Source: JAPLJM01 sp963708515 (lineage in GTDB: Bacteria; Desulfobacterota; Syntrophia; Syntrophales; Fen-1087). Taken from it: 64,000 nucleotides of DNA. Shown piece by piece: positions 18,347 through 27,526 of the stretch (position 1 is the first letter of the stretch; the number at the start of each line of letters is the position of its first letter). Location: assembly GCA_963708515.1 (NCBI GenBank), contig CAVPSX010000018.1, positions 124,001 through 188,000 on the forward strand, written 5' to 3'. A program made the translations under genes and the position numbers. The notes under the pieces were generated by a model, which was not told where the DNA came from, searched no databases, and worked only from the letters and a program-made list of their open reading frames with translations.

Positions 18347-19645
18347 TTACTCCTTCAAGTTCACCTTTTCCACCTTGCGGAGGTCTCTCACATAAAAGAA
18401 CGACCCGATGAAAAACGCCGCCCCGCCAAACAGGGCAAACAACGGCAGGAACTTGAAGGCCGTGAGCAGATCATAGCGGTCCGATATGAACCCGATGAAA
18501 ATGGGGCTCAACGAATAGCCCAGGAGCATCATGAAAAACTGGGCCAGGCTGTACGATATCGCCCGGAGGCCGGGGTGCACCACGTCCTGCGTGACCGCGG
18601 AACCGCCGGCGGCAAACATTGGGGCCACAAACCCGAAGAGGATCAGGAAAATGTATTGCGCCTGCCCCTCCAGAAAGGAGAATCCGATAAAGAGAAAAAG
18701 CGCCGTCAGGCACGAGGTGATTGCGGGAACGGTCATTCTGGCGTTGAGGTATTTCTTCCTGATCTTGTCGGTGACGTAACCGCCGATGGGCGCGCCGAAG
18801 ATGGCCAGGAGAAAAACGACGGATGTCTTCAGTCCCGCCTTATCCATGGGCAGGCCATCCGTCCTGTGGTAGTAGGTGGGGAGCCAGTTCATCAGGCCCG
18901 TGGTGACAAAGGTGTTTCCCACATAGCCCAGATAGGTGAACAGCACCGAGGGCGTGTGCAGGAATTCCCGTGCGATATCGGCAAATTTCATCTTCACCTG
19001 AACGGCCTTGTCGCCGTCCTGGGTTGTTCTCACCATCTGCACCGTTTTGTAGTCCTTCACCCAGAAGAAAAGAATGGCCACGATCAGGCCGGGGATGGCA
19101 AGGATACCGAAGGCGTAGCGCCAGCCGAGCGTTTCGGCAATTACACCACCTAAAATGACGCCGATGGCCGTGCCCATCGGAATGGCGGCCGTAAAAAGGC
19201 CGTTCATCGTGGCCCGCTTTTCTTCAGGGAAATAGGCGGCAATCATGGCATGGCCGCCGGAAGTATAAGCCGCCTCGCCCGCGCCCAACACGGCGCGCAT
19301 CGTGAAAAGTTGGGTGAAGTTCCGGGTGAAGGCGCAGGCAGCCGCGCCAACGCTCCAGAGCACGGCCATGATGCCGATGGCCTTCTTTCTGCTCCACCGG
19401 TCCACCAGCAGAGAAACAGGGAAAACAAACACCGTCATCATCAGGGTCACAATGGAGGCGAACCAACCGCACTCGGTATCGGTCAATCCCCAGTCGGCCT
19501 TCAGATAAGGGAAGATCGCCGCCACGACCATCCTGTCCACATAATTGAACAAGTACAGGAGGAAGAGCAACAGAAAAACATAGTACGAGTAGCCTTTTGA
19601 CACCTTGAAGTCTTGTGCGTCATGCGGATGTTTTAATGTGTCCAT
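18347..19645 (-). CDS. Major facilitator superfamily transporter
   Basis: A 432-residue polytopic membrane protein with twelve predicted segments. Between segments 2 and 3 it has the MFS A-motif variant LLVDRWSRKKAIG, and it shows RAVLGAGEAAYTSGG, typical of the Spinster/hexuronate-like branch that takes organic anions or lipids. The substrate cannot be told from sequence. The start is preceded by GAGAAGGAG. It stands alone, between a damaged selenoprotein gene and an AT-rich tract. Confidence 0.88.
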   Translation of the reverse strand: MDTLKHPHDAQDFKVSKGYSYYVFLLLFLLYLFNYVDRMVVAAIFPYLKADWGLTDTECGWFASIVTLMMTVFVFPVSLLVDRWSRKKAIGIMAVLWSVGAAACAFTRNFTQLFTMRAVLGAGEAAYTSGGHAMIAAYFPEEKRATMNGLFTAAIPMGTAIGVILGGVIAETLGWRYAFGILAIPGLIVAILFFWVKDYKTVQMVRTTQDGDKAVQVKMKFADIAREFLHTPSVLFTYLGYVGNTFVTTGLMNWLPTYYHRTDGLPMDKAGLKTSVVFLLAIFGAPIGGYVTDKIRKKYLNARMTVPAITSCLTALFLFIGFSFLEGQAQYIFLILFGFVAPMFAAGGSAVTQDVVHPGLRAISYSLAQFFMMLLGYSLSPIFIGFISDRYDLLTAFKFLPLFALFGGAAFFIGSFFYVRDLRKVEKVNLKE

Positions 19646-19727
19646 AAATGGGCTCCTTCTCTAAGGATGGCGGTTGTTAAGGCAAGATAACTCAGCCATT
19701 CTTCCTTTGGCTCTTCTGACAGAAAAT

Positions 19728-19816
19728 ATTGTACATCCAAAAAAATAAATTTTTCAATAAGTTGGATCATGCAAGAAAGTACTGAATATCCATTGAGATG
19801 TCAAATGGAATATCCA
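19728..19816 (-). promoter_or_regulatory. Candidate promoter and direct repeat upstream of the MFS gene
   Basis: Minus strand: TTGAAA (19752-19757), 18 bp spacer, TACAAT (19728-19733), about 80 bp before the MFS start. Further upstream the 9-mer TGGATATTC occurs twice (19784-19792 and 19808-19816), 24 bp apart, and could be a regulator site. The rest of the ~300 bp gap up to the EamA gene holds nothing else recognisable. Confidence 0.4.
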
Positions 19817-19942
19817 ACCATCATATACTGATTGGCATCAGTAATCAGCACCTTTTCCTGACCCTGACGTTTTGTGGAAGATATCCGGTCGAGGATCCTC
19901 CCGTGTTGATGCGATCCGGTCCAATCCAGTTCCATCCTTTGT

Positions 19943-20806
19943 TTATCCAATAGCTAAAAAGGATATGCCCATCAACATTATGATTGCAGCGATGATTCTC
20001 TTTTTTGCATCCGCTTCTTTTAAAAGATTGGTCCCGAAAAATACACCAAAAACAATACTTATTTCACGTGCCGGTGCCACATAGCTTACGGGGGCTGCCT
20101 TCAGCGCCATCAGGACGAGAATAAAGGAAAATGGCGCTAACACTGCTATGGCGACAATATGTTTCCAGTGTTGTTGTACCTCGCGCCGTATTTCTTGTTT
20201 TTCTTTTACTGCCTTGGGAAGCAACACCAGTAATGGCAAAATCATTGATGCAAATGTGAGCATCAATGCTGAAATATTATAGTCCGTTACGGCTATTTTA
20301 TCCCATAGCGTGTATGCGGCAATAAACAAACCTGTAATAATTCCGTAACCAATCCCCGTTTTCAATCTTTTATTATCGGATAAGCTCAATTTTGGTCCAG
20401 CCATTATAAAAATACCGGTTACAATCAATATTATGCCGAAAATAGCCATCCAACTTGGTCTTTCTCCGAAAAATAATACGGCACCTATTGCTGAAAGAAA
20501 TGGCCCGGTTCCTCGTGCCATAGGATATACAACTGAAAGATCCGCTTTTCTGTAACCGGCTTGCAGAACCATAAAATATAACAAATGAAGGACGGCGCTT
20601 GCTAAGGCAAAACCATACATGATGCCTGTCAATGATATTTGACTTTGTGATAGTTGCCAAATGACAAAGGGAAGATAGATGACTGCAGAAACTAAAGAAA
20701 CTAACCAAAGAAAAGGAAGTTTACCATTTGCTTTCTTAAAGATGAGATTCCATAAGGCATGCAACAATGCCGCGGATATAACTAAGAACAGTGCTTGAGT
20801 ACTCAT
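19943..20806 (-). CDS. EamA-family (DMT) permease
   Basis: A 287-residue membrane protein with about ten hydrophobic helices in two EamA repeats. LSVVYPMARGTGPFLSAIGAVLFFGERPS is the typical end of the first repeat, and VSYVAPAREISIVFGVFFGTNLLKE that of the second. Drug/metabolite superfamily exporters move amino acids or other small molecules; the substrate is unknown. Codons here are clearly richer in A/T than in the neighbouring core genes, suggesting recent acquisition. Confidence 0.85.
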   Translation of the reverse strand: MSTQALFLVISAALLHALWNLIFKKANGKLPFLWLVSLVSAVIYLPFVIWQLSQSQISLTGIMYGFALASAVLHLLYFMVLQAGYRKADLSVVYPMARGTGPFLSAIGAVLFFGERPSWMAIFGIILIVTGIFIMAGPKLSLSDNKRLKTGIGYGIITGLFIAAYTLWDKIAVTDYNISALMLTFASMILPLLVLLPKAVKEKQEIRREVQQHWKHIVAIAVLAPFSFILVLMALKAAPVSYVAPAREISIVFGVFFGTNLLKEADAKKRIIAAIIMLMGISFLAIG

Positions 20807-20818
20807 AGCTTTTTTTTA

Positions 20819-21004
20819 TTATGAGTCGAGTAGAATTGTTTCTCCCTGTACCATAGGTTGAGGTTTGCTTTCTCCGTAAGCACCTAATTTTACTTTAGTG
20901 GCATAATATTTCAAACATGCCGCCGATAGCCTCAGCCCCGCATAGTTATACGCTATCCATACCATGACGATGGAGGAAATAGCATTAATTGCTACATTTA
21001 GCAC
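20819..21004 (-). CDS. Small hypothetical ORF (uncertain)
   Basis: A 61-codon frame from a GTG that sits only just downstream of a possible AAAAGG ribosome site. It begins with a short hydrophobic stretch (INAISSIVMVWIAYNYAG) and has no recognisable family. It may be the remnant of a membrane protein or a chance frame in AT-rich DNA. The 188 bp between it and the next gene hold nothing recognisable. Confidence 0.2.
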   Translation of the reverse strand: MLNVAINAISSIVMVWIAYNYAGLRLSAACLKYYATKVKLGAYGESKPQPMVQGETILLDS

Positions 21005-21192
21005 CCTTTTATGTTCGTCAAGATTGACCTTTTGTGGATTTCAGTAAGGCTTCAATGATCAAGTTACCTTAAGAATTTTCAGGAAAGCAAAACGCCGGAG
21101 TCGCTGTCTCCACAGAAAAAACAATATCTTATCAGCCGGAAAGGATGTAAGGCATGAAGCGTTGTTCGGCGCTCAAAAGGAGTCTCCTCGAT

Positions 21193-21786
21193 TCATTCCT
21201 TAAGTAATTTTTTGAACGCATCTCTGGATAGATCCTTGACGATATTTTCCGGCATGCCCTTACGCTTTACCGCGCTGCAGCTGATTGAAAATAAAACTTC
21301 TGCGGTATGGATATTGACTAATCGGGCACTGTAGGCAACGATTCCACCATGTCCCGCCATGTCATGCCAAAGCTGGAAAACCGTTATGTTGCCAAAAATC
21401 AAAGCATCTATGGGAAGAATCTGCTCGAGCAAGGAATAATCAGGATTCTCTATTACTGCACGGAGTGATAATTTATAATCATTAAATATTTTTTCTAATT
21501 GAGAGGGTTCAATTAACGTTACATTTGGAACATTCATGAGCTCATAAGACAGAGCATCTGCAACTGAAATTCCGGCATTTGCAGGCGTGGTATATGTTCC
21601 TTCCGGGCCATAAGAAGAATATTTTGCAACTCCAGCGTCAGGAGCAGTGAATGCTAAAATAGTGACTTTCAATTCCTCAGAAGGAGGGAATTCTTTTGAT
21701 ATATTTGTATCAATTTTGAATTGATCATAAGGGCCGCACCCTTGAATCATAGAGCAAATCGTTGACACAAATACCTCATTTGACAA
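21193..21786 (-). CDS. CsgG/GNA1162-like lipoprotein, apparently missing its signal peptide
   Basis: A frame of 197 codons that opens directly after a stop codon. It shows MIQGCG near its start, which looks like a lipobox, but the 12-16 residues before it are too short and too polar for a full signal peptide, so the 5' end is probably truncated. The body (LKVTILAF; VTLIEPSQLEKIF; LLEQILPIDALIFGNITVF; YSARLVNIHTAEVLFS) follows the alternating pattern of small outer-membrane CsgG-like lipoproteins. AT-rich codon use. Function unknown. Confidence 0.5.
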   Translation of the reverse strand: MSNEVFVSTICSMIQGCGPYDQFKIDTNISKEFPPSEELKVTILAFTAPDAGVAKYSSYGPEGTYTTPANAGISVADALSYELMNVPNVTLIEPSQLEKIFNDYKLSLRAVIENPDYSLLEQILPIDALIFGNITVFQLWHDMAGHGGIVAYSARLVNIHTAEVLFSISCSAVKRKGMPENIVKDLSRDAFKKLLKE

Positions 21787-22011
21787 TACTCAACGCCGGA
21801 TCAAATTTCCCATGCTACAGTTCAGCATGATATATTTCTTGTTTTTAGTCGAGCATATAATTTCTTCCGATGCCGTAGGTCGATGTTTGTGTTCTCCGTT
21901 TCCGCCTGGTTTCCCAGAGGAAAAGTTGGCCGGGATGAAGCCACACACTGCCACCCCCCTCCATCTGTTCAAGGATGAGGCCACTGAGCACTTCCAACGG
22001 GTCATTAAGAA

Positions 22012-22155
22012 ATGTTCCTTGGGAAGGACAGGGCCTTAACCAAGCGTTATCTGAAGATATTTATTAAGAAAATAGTGATCAACCTGTCCCGGATAGACAT
22101 CAGATGCAAGTTCCAGGCGGTCCTGTCAGCCCTGGAAAATAAAACGGCTGCAAGA
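22012..22155 (+). pseudogene. Remnant of a site-specific recombinase (C-terminal tail)
   Basis: The short plus-strand frame contains ALTKRYLKIFIKKIVINLS followed by RIDIRCKFQAVLSALENKTA, which resembles the C-terminal end of large serine-type recombinases. The rest of the gene is missing upstream, where the frame is not recognisable. It ends beside tRNA-Asn and runs into that tRNA's terminator. It suggests an old integration event at the tRNA. Confidence 0.4.
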
Positions 22156-22177
22156 AGCGGCGAAGTTCTTGCAGCCG
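22136..22177 (-). terminator. Intrinsic terminator of tRNA-Asn
   Basis: Perfect 12 bp stem CGGCTGCAAGAA/TTCTTGCAGCCG (22145-22156 and 22166-22177) with a 9-nt loop, followed on the minus strand by TTTTATTTT. It lies 9 bp after the tRNA 3' end. Confidence 0.85.
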
Positions 22178-22186
22178 GGGTGTGTT

Positions 22187-22262
22187 TGGCTCCTCAGCGC
22201 GGACTCGAACCACGGACCCGATGGTTAACAGCCATCTGCTCTACCGACTGAGCTACTGAGGA
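22187..22262 (-). tRNA. tRNA-Asn (GTT)
   Basis: 76 nt including an encoded CCA. Acceptor strands TCCTCAG and CTGAGGA pair, the D-arm is GCTCAGTCGGTAGAGC, the anticodon loop reads CTGTTAAC with GTT, and the T-arm has GGTTCGAGTCC. It marks one end of the AT-rich accessory stretch. Confidence 0.95.
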
Positions 22263-22342
22263 ATGTTCGGTTCTTCGTTTTCAATAAAGCAAGACCGCCT
22301 TGTTGTCAAGTGCGGTCCTGAAAAATTTATTGCAATCGTCGA

Positions 22343-23050
22343 TCAGCGGCAACTCACGCAGGTGGAAAGAACGGTCATCGCCGTCCCGGTCGTCCGGCTG
22401 ATGTATTCCAGTTGTTCCATGGGCGCAAAGTAGCGGCCGCAGGAATTGCAGGCGGCCATCTTGAGGACCTTGTTCCAGATCATGCGCTTGTCGTCAACGG
22501 CGTCCATCTGCACATAGCCCGTGGGGCAGACATAGGCGCAGGAGCCGCAACCGATGCAACGGTCGGCTGTGAACATGATCTTCGGCGCGTCCAGATCGCG
22601 GCCCAGGCCGCGGTCGGCAAACGTCAGGGCCGAGACACCCACCACATCCCGGCAGGTCCGCGTGCAGAGTCCGCAGAGGATACAGTCATGGCCTTCGCTT
22701 TCGGCCGGCACAACGGCCACCCCTAACTTCTGGGCAATATCGCGGACGGCGGCGGTTGCCGGATATTGAAAATAGAGCAGCTCCGCCGCGAGTTTTCTGG
22801 CCTCCACGGCCTTGACCGATGCCGTTTTGATCTCCAAGCCCTTCTGCACGGGCAGCTCGCAGGCGGCGGCCAACTGCCATTTGCCGTTCGACCGGACTTC
22901 CACCATGCAGAGGCGGCATGCCCCGAACGCTTCCAGCTCCGGGTGGTAACAGAGGGTCGGCATGTCGATCCTGAGATCCCGGATCTTCTGCAGGACGCCG
23001 GCACCCTCTTTCGCCTGAACGCTTTTGCCGTCTATCGTCATGTTTACCAT
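22343..23050 (-). CDS. 2Fe-2S / 4Fe-4S electron-transfer subunit (HoxU/NuoG N-terminal type)
   Basis: About 235 residues. An N-terminal 2Fe-2S domain (CYHPELEAFGACRLCMVEV), a NuoG-like His-Cys motif, then two 4Fe-4S motifs (CILCGLCTRTC; CIGCGSCAYVCP) and extra C-terminal cysteines (CNSCGRYF; STCVSCR). Such subunits pass electrons between flavoproteins and ferredoxin-type partners, as in HoxU or SfrA. The start at 23050 has AAAGGGG upstream; a further ATG at 23089 lacks one. It is the last gene of the por operon, 85 bp after the flavoprotein gene. Confidence 0.85.
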   Translation of the reverse strand: MVNMTIDGKSVQAKEGAGVLQKIRDLRIDMPTLCYHPELEAFGACRLCMVEVRSNGKWQLAAACELPVQKGLEIKTASVKAVEARKLAAELLYFQYPATAAVRDIAQKLGVAVVPAESEGHDCILCGLCTRTCRDVVGVSALTFADRGLGRDLDAPKIMFTADRCIGCGSCAYVCPTGYVQMDAVDDKRMIWNKVLKMAACNSCGRYFAPMEQLEYISRTTGTAMTVLSTCVSCR

Positions 23051-23135
23051 TTGAAACCCCTTTATGTTCTGATATTTTTCATTCTGCAAACGCAGGAAGG
23101 CCTCGTTTCATGCCTGGTTTCCCTTGCATGGCGGC

Positions 23136-25058
23136 CTATTCCCAGACCATCAACCGGTAACAACGCAGGCACCGCTGTGCTTCCACCCTGGCTTCGGCGG
23201 CGCTGAAGCCGCCTTCGACCTCGGCGACGTCCTCCAACCGCCGGGCAACATCGAGGAAGCTCACCTTTGCCGCGGCCTTTTTGAAGACCAGTCCCGCTTC
23301 GCGCTGGTCGCCGGTCTCAACGCCGGTGAAGGGATCATCATCGGAAAAACTCTTTCCCTGCAGGGCGAAGTCGATGCTGCGGGCAACCTTGTTGCCGGCA
23401 TTGAGCGCCTCGATGAGGGTCGCCGGACCGCTCACGCAGTCGCCACCCGCGAAAATCCCCTCCACGCTGGTCTTAAAGGTGACGGGATCGACCTTGATCG
23501 AACCCCAGTCGGTCGTCTCCACGCCGTCCTTGCCCGAAATGAGCGCCAGATCGGAGCGCTGGCCCGTTGCGGCGATGACCATGTTCGCCTGCATGCGCGC
23601 CTCCGAGCCCTTGATCGGAATAGGCCTGCGCCGGCCGCTGCTATCGGGCTCTCCCAACTTCATTTTAATGTATTCCAGGCCCGTGACTTTGCCGTCCTTG
23701 GCCAGAATCTTCACGGGGGCCTTGAGGTAGTTGAATTTGATCCCTTCCTCCTGCGCCTCGCGGATCTCTTCGCTGCTGGCGGGCATTTCGGCACGGGACC
23801 GGCGGTAGAGGATTTCGACGTCCTCAAAACCGAGCCGGGCGCAACTGCGCGCACAGTCAAGGGCCACGTTGCCGCCGCCGATGATGACGACTTTCTTCCG
23901 GGCCGCCACCTTGCCCCCGAGGCTCAGATTCCGCAGGAACTCGGCCCCCTGGACAAAGCCGTCGTATCCGGCGTTCTCGCCATCACAGCCGATTTTCGTC
24001 CCCACGTGGGCGCCGATGGCCAGGAACAGGGCCTTGTAGCCCTGTTTCTTGAGGTCGGGCCAGTTGAGCTTTTCGATCTTGCCGTTGTATCTGAACGCAA
24101 CGCCCGTGCGCTTGATGAGGTCCACTTCATGGCTCAGGACGTCTTTTGGAAGCCGATAATCGGGAATCCCGGCGGTCGCCATGCCGCCCGCGCGGGGCAG
24201 TGCTTCAAAAACGGTGACCGGATAGCCCGTGCGGCGCAGATGGTAGGCCGCCGCCAGTCCGGCCGGACCGGCCCCGATCACGGCAACCTTGTCCTTTTTC
24301 GCTTCTCCGGGGGCCGGAAGCGCCGAGGCGCCGCCCGCGAGGTCCGCGTCGGCCGCCGCCCGCTTGAGCAGCCGGATCGCCAGCGGCTCGTCGAGATCTT
24401 TGCGCACACATGCGCTCTCACAGGGATGCGTGCAGGTGCGCCCGATCACGCCAGGCAGGATGCAGCGCTCGCGGATCAGGTCGAGGGATTCGCCGAAGCG
24501 GTCGTTTTTGATGAGTTCGATATAGCCCGGAATGTCGAGGCCGGCCGGACAGGCCTGCATGCAGGGGGCCGTCACACCGACGCCGTAGGATTTCTCCGCC
24601 GCCTTCGCCTTGCCTTCCGCAAGGGCCGTGAAGTCCGCCCTGTAATATTTTACGGCATCGGTTACGGGCGTGAGCGCCGTCGCACGGCCGAAATTGCACT
24701 TGGCGTTGGCGGCAACCCCGCCGGCAATCGTTTCAATCTCCGCAAGATCCTTCTTGCTCCCCTTGCCGGCGCCCATGTCCTTCAAGATAGCCAGGACCTT
24801 GTCGATACCGATCATGCAGACGGAACATTCGCCGCAGGACAGCTTTCGGGCCTCTTTGAGATAGGCCAGTGTAAGGGACAGGACGTCCGCCTTCGGGTCC
24901 AGCACCACCAGGCCGTTCCATCCCATCAGGGCCGCGATCTTCTTTCCGCCATATTGAATGGGAAGTTTCAGCTCCACGGCCTTTGCGGCTTTGGCCCCGG
25001 CGCCTTTTCGATTGTCCAGAATCTTACCGTTCCAACTGCTGAATGCGACTGTATTCAT
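23136..25058 (-). CDS. FAD/NAD(P)-dependent Fe-S oxidoreductase (SfrB / GltD-like, with NuoF-type N-terminus)
   Basis: About 640 residues. The N-terminal ~110 residues resemble the NuoF C-terminal 4Fe-4S region (KLSCGECSVCMIGIDK). A GltD-type domain follows with CMQACPAGLDIPGY and CTHPCESACVR clusters, then FAD binding (VAVIGAGPAGLAAAYHL), NAD(P) binding (VVIIGGGNVALDCARSC) and the closing FAD motif GIFAGGDCVSGPATLIEA. This layout matches Geobacter SfrB and NADPH-oxidising bifurcation-type subunits. It likely links NAD(P)H to ferredoxin in the por operon. ATG 25058 has AAGGTGG at proper spacing. Confidence 0.85.
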   Translation of the reverse strand: MNTVAFSSWNGKILDNRKGAGAKAAKAVELKLPIQYGGKKIAALMGWNGLVVLDPKADVLSLTLAYLKEARKLSCGECSVCMIGIDKVLAILKDMGAGKGSKKDLAEIETIAGGVAANAKCNFGRATALTPVTDAVKYYRADFTALAEGKAKAAEKSYGVGVTAPCMQACPAGLDIPGYIELIKNDRFGESLDLIRERCILPGVIGRTCTHPCESACVRKDLDEPLAIRLLKRAAADADLAGGASALPAPGEAKKDKVAVIGAGPAGLAAAYHLRRTGYPVTVFEALPRAGGMATAGIPDYRLPKDVLSHEVDLIKRTGVAFRYNGKIEKLNWPDLKKQGYKALFLAIGAHVGTKIGCDGENAGYDGFVQGAEFLRNLSLGGKVAARKKVVIIGGGNVALDCARSCARLGFEDVEILYRRSRAEMPASSEEIREAQEEGIKFNYLKAPVKILAKDGKVTGLEYIKMKLGEPDSSGRRRPIPIKGSEARMQANMVIAATGQRSDLALISGKDGVETTDWGSIKVDPVTFKTSVEGIFAGGDCVSGPATLIEALNAGNKVARSIDFALQGKSFSDDDPFTGVETGDQREAGLVFKKAAAKVSFLDVARRLEDVAEVEGGFSAAEARVEAQRCLRCYRLMVWE

Positions 25059-25100
25059 GCTCAAGCCACCTTATCTGTTTTTATGGTTAGCGTCCCGGTT

Positions 25101-26054
25101 TCATGACCACGGGACGGAGGTCTTCACCTTGTGGATCAGTTTCGCGTATTCCTTGTCAACAAGTGCCTGGACCCTGGTGATATCGGATGGATCCAGATGC
25201 CGGAACCGTCCCTGCAGCTTCAGGTAATCTCTCACGGGCCGTCGGGGTTCCGGGGTTTCCAGCGTCATGCGGTATTTTCCGTTTTCAACCTCGTAGAGCG
25301 GAAACATGCCGGTTTCCACGACCAGGCGGCCCAGCTTGACGGCCTGTTCGGAGGCCGCGCGCCATCCTGTGGGGCACGTCGTATAAACATGGACATAGGC
25401 GGGGCCGCGGGTGTCTCTGGCCTTTCTCACCTTTTCCATGAGGTCAAGCGGGTAGCTCGGACAGGCCGTGGCCACATAGGGCACGTTGTGGGCCACCATG
25501 ATCTCGGCCACATTTTTCTTCCCCGTCCGCTGCCCCTTGACGACCTTGCCCGCGGGCGAGGTCGTCGTCGACGCCATAAACGGCGTCGAGCTGGAGCGCT
25601 GGATGCCCGTATTCATGTAGGCCTCGTTGTCGAGGCAGAAGAAGACCATATCATGGCCGCGTTCCATGGCGCCCGACAGGGCCTGCATGCCGATGTCGGC
25701 CGTCCCGCCGTCGCCGGCGATGGCCACGGACTTCACGTCGCGGTCGGCGATCTTGCCCTTGCGGCGCAGGGCCTTCAAGCCCGCCTCCACGCCGGAGCCC
25801 ACGGCGGCGGCGTTTTCAAAGGCCACGTGGATATAGGGCGTCTGCCAGGCCGTGGTGGGATAGGCCGTGGAGATGATCTCCATGCATCCCGTCGCGTTGG
25901 AAACCACCACGTCTTCCCCCAGGGCCTTCATGATCAGACGCAGTCCCAGGACTTCCCCGCAGCCCGAACAGGCGCGGTGGCCGGAACTGATAAATTCCCT
26001 TTTTTCGATCAGCTTTGGTGCGAATATTTCAAAATTCTGTACGGTATTCATCAT
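25101..26054 (-). CDS. porB: Pyruvate:ferredoxin oxidoreductase beta subunit (TPP-binding)
   Basis: A 317-residue TPP-binding subunit. It has HRACSGCGEVLGLRL (cluster cysteines), NATGCMEI, the TPP motif GDGGTADIGMQALSGAMERG and DNEAYMNTGIQRSSSTP, which is characteristic of pyruvate-type rather than 2-oxoglutarate-type enzymes. It converts pyruvate and CoA to acetyl-CoA, CO2 and reduced ferredoxin, or the reverse. Its start overlaps the porA stop. Confidence 0.93.
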   Translation of the reverse strand: MMNTVQNFEIFAPKLIEKREFISSGHRACSGCGEVLGLRLIMKALGEDVVVSNATGCMEIISTAYPTTAWQTPYIHVAFENAAAVGSGVEAGLKALRRKGKIADRDVKSVAIAGDGGTADIGMQALSGAMERGHDMVFFCLDNEAYMNTGIQRSSSTPFMASTTTSPAGKVVKGQRTGKKNVAEIMVAHNVPYVATACPSYPLDLMEKVRKARDTRGPAYVHVYTTCPTGWRAASEQAVKLGRLVVETGMFPLYEVENGKYRMTLETPEPRRPVRDYLKLQGRFRHLDPSDITRVQALVDKEYAKLIHKVKTSVPWS

Positions 26055-27214
26055 TCCCTCACCCCGTAAAATTCATAGGTTTCGTCTTTCTTCTTTCCGG
26101 CCTGCCCGACCATGGCGGTAAAATCCTCCACCTTCATGTCGCGGCCGCCGAGCCCCATAAGGAAATTGACGATCCGCGGTCTGCTTTTGTCGTGGAACAG
26201 CAGCGATTTGATTTCCGTGGCCACGGGGCCGCCGGCGCCTCCGAATGAAACGGCCCGGTCCATGACGACCAGCGTCTTGCAGCCCTTGATCGCGGCCCGA
26301 AGCTCTTCCGTGGGAAAGGGCCGCCAGAGCCTTAATTTCACAAGTCCGACGGGTTTGCCCGCCTTGCGCATCTCATCGACGGCCACGGACGCCGTCTCGC
26401 CCATGGACCCCATGGTCAGGATCAGCGTCTCGGCGCCTTTTGTCTTGTATGTTTCCACGGGCTTATAGGCCCGGCCGAATTGTTTTTCCCATTCGTTCCA
26501 GATCTTGATGATCGTCTTTTTGGAATTGATGAGCGCCGTGTCCTTGGCCTTCATCGTCTCCGTGAAGATCTCCGGCATATTGAAGCACCCCATGGACAGG
26601 GGTTTGTCCGGATGCAGGGTCGCGTACGGAACGCGGTCCGGCAGGAATTTGTCGACCTCTTTCTGGGTCGGCAATTCCAGGGGCTCGATCATGTGCGTCA
26701 GTTGAAAGCCGTCGATATTGACCATGATCGGCAGCATTACGTCGGGATGCTCGGCGATCTTGAAGGACTGGATGGTCATGTCGATGACCTCCTGGCCGTT
26801 TTCGGCGTGCATCACAATCCAGCCGCAGTCCCGCTGCGGCATGATGTCCGAATGGTCGTTCCAGATATTCAGCGGTCCCGAAACCGCGCGGTTTGCATTG
26901 CCCATGACGACAGGCAGCCGCATCGCCGAGACGATGGGCAGGATTTCATGCATGTACATCAGGCCCTGTGAACTCGTGGCCGTGTAGACCCGGGCGCCCG
27001 TCGCAGAGGCACCGGCGCAGGCGCTGATGGATGAATGCTCCGACTCCACCGTAATGAACTCCGCATCAATCCGCCCATCATGAAAAATGTCCGATAAATG
27101 CTCGGCAATATGGGATTGAGGGGTGATCGGATAGACCGCCGCTACATCGATGTTGCACAGGCCGACGGCCTCCGCCGCCGCAATGCCCACTTCCATTCCA
27201 ATGCGTTTGCCCAT
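26051..27214 (-). CDS. porA: Pyruvate:ferredoxin oxidoreductase alpha subunit
   Basis: About 387 residues from ATG 27214, which is preceded by GGAGGTG and overlaps the porD stop. Upstream in-frame codons are only porD in another frame. It carries the alpha-subunit motif AAVYPITPQSHIAEHLSD, ESEHSSISACAGASATGARVYTATSSQGL and the domain II elements of four-subunit PFORs. It forms the catalytic core with PorB. Confidence 0.93.
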   Translation of the reverse strand: MGKRIGMEVGIAAAEAVGLCNIDVAAVYPITPQSHIAEHLSDIFHDGRIDAEFITVESEHSSISACAGASATGARVYTATSSQGLMYMHEILPIVSAMRLPVVMGNANRAVSGPLNIWNDHSDIMPQRDCGWIVMHAENGQEVIDMTIQSFKIAEHPDVMLPIMVNIDGFQLTHMIEPLELPTQKEVDKFLPDRVPYATLHPDKPLSMGCFNMPEIFTETMKAKDTALINSKKTIIKIWNEWEKQFGRAYKPVETYKTKGAETLILTMGSMGETASVAVDEMRKAGKPVGLVKLRLWRPFPTEELRAAIKGCKTLVVMDRAVSFGGAGGPVATEIKSLLFHDKSRPRIVNFLMGLGGRDMKVEDFTAMVGQAGKKKDETYEFYGVRE

Positions 27215-27215
27215 G

Positions 27216-27509
27216 CTACACCTCCTCCTCAGCCATGGCGATGGCCTGCGGCCAGCATTCATGCGCGCAGATGCCGCAGCCCTTGCAGTAGTCCAGATTC
27301 GCCTCAAAAAAGCCCTCGGCAACCTCGGAAACGCAGCCTTCCGGGCAGAAGATGTAACAGATGCCGCACTTGATGCATTTCTTGTTATCCCAGATGGGAC
27401 GCTGAGCCCGCCAGCTGCCCGTTTTATACGTACTGGCGCTGCCCGGAGTAAAAACGATGCATCCGGGGTTCACTTCATGCCAGGCTTCCGGCCATTTCTT
27501 CTGTTTCAT
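27216..27509 (-). CDS. porD: Pyruvate:ferredoxin oxidoreductase delta subunit (2x4Fe-4S ferredoxin)
   Basis: A 97-residue ferredoxin-like subunit with an N-terminal Trp/Pro-rich extension (GSWRAQRPIWDNKK) typical of PorD. Two 4Fe-4S motifs follow, CIKCGICYIFCPEGC and CKGCGICAHECWP. It carries electrons from the TPP core to free ferredoxin. It lies between porC and porA. Confidence 0.93.
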   Translation of the reverse strand: MKQKKWPEAWHEVNPGCIVFTPGSASTYKTGSWRAQRPIWDNKKCIKCGICYIFCPEGCVSEVAEGFFEANLDYCKGCGICAHECWPQAIAMAEEEV

Positions 27510-27526
27510 GAGAACACCTCAATGGT

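Noticed and set aside
22145..22177. 12 bp palindrome considered as an attachment site
   Set aside because: It is followed by a T-run just after tRNA-Asn on the minus strand, so it is simply an intrinsic terminator.
22012..22251. Plus-strand 79-codon ORF as a real gene
   Set aside because: Only its first ~45 codons resemble a recombinase tail. The rest reads through the tRNA terminator and tRNA-Asn antisense.
23124..25106. 660-codon plus-strand open frame opposite the flavoprotein gene
   Set aside because: It is an antisense shadow: the minus strand has complete FAD, NAD(P) and Fe-S motifs, while this frame has only low-complexity Arg/Gly/His-rich sequence.
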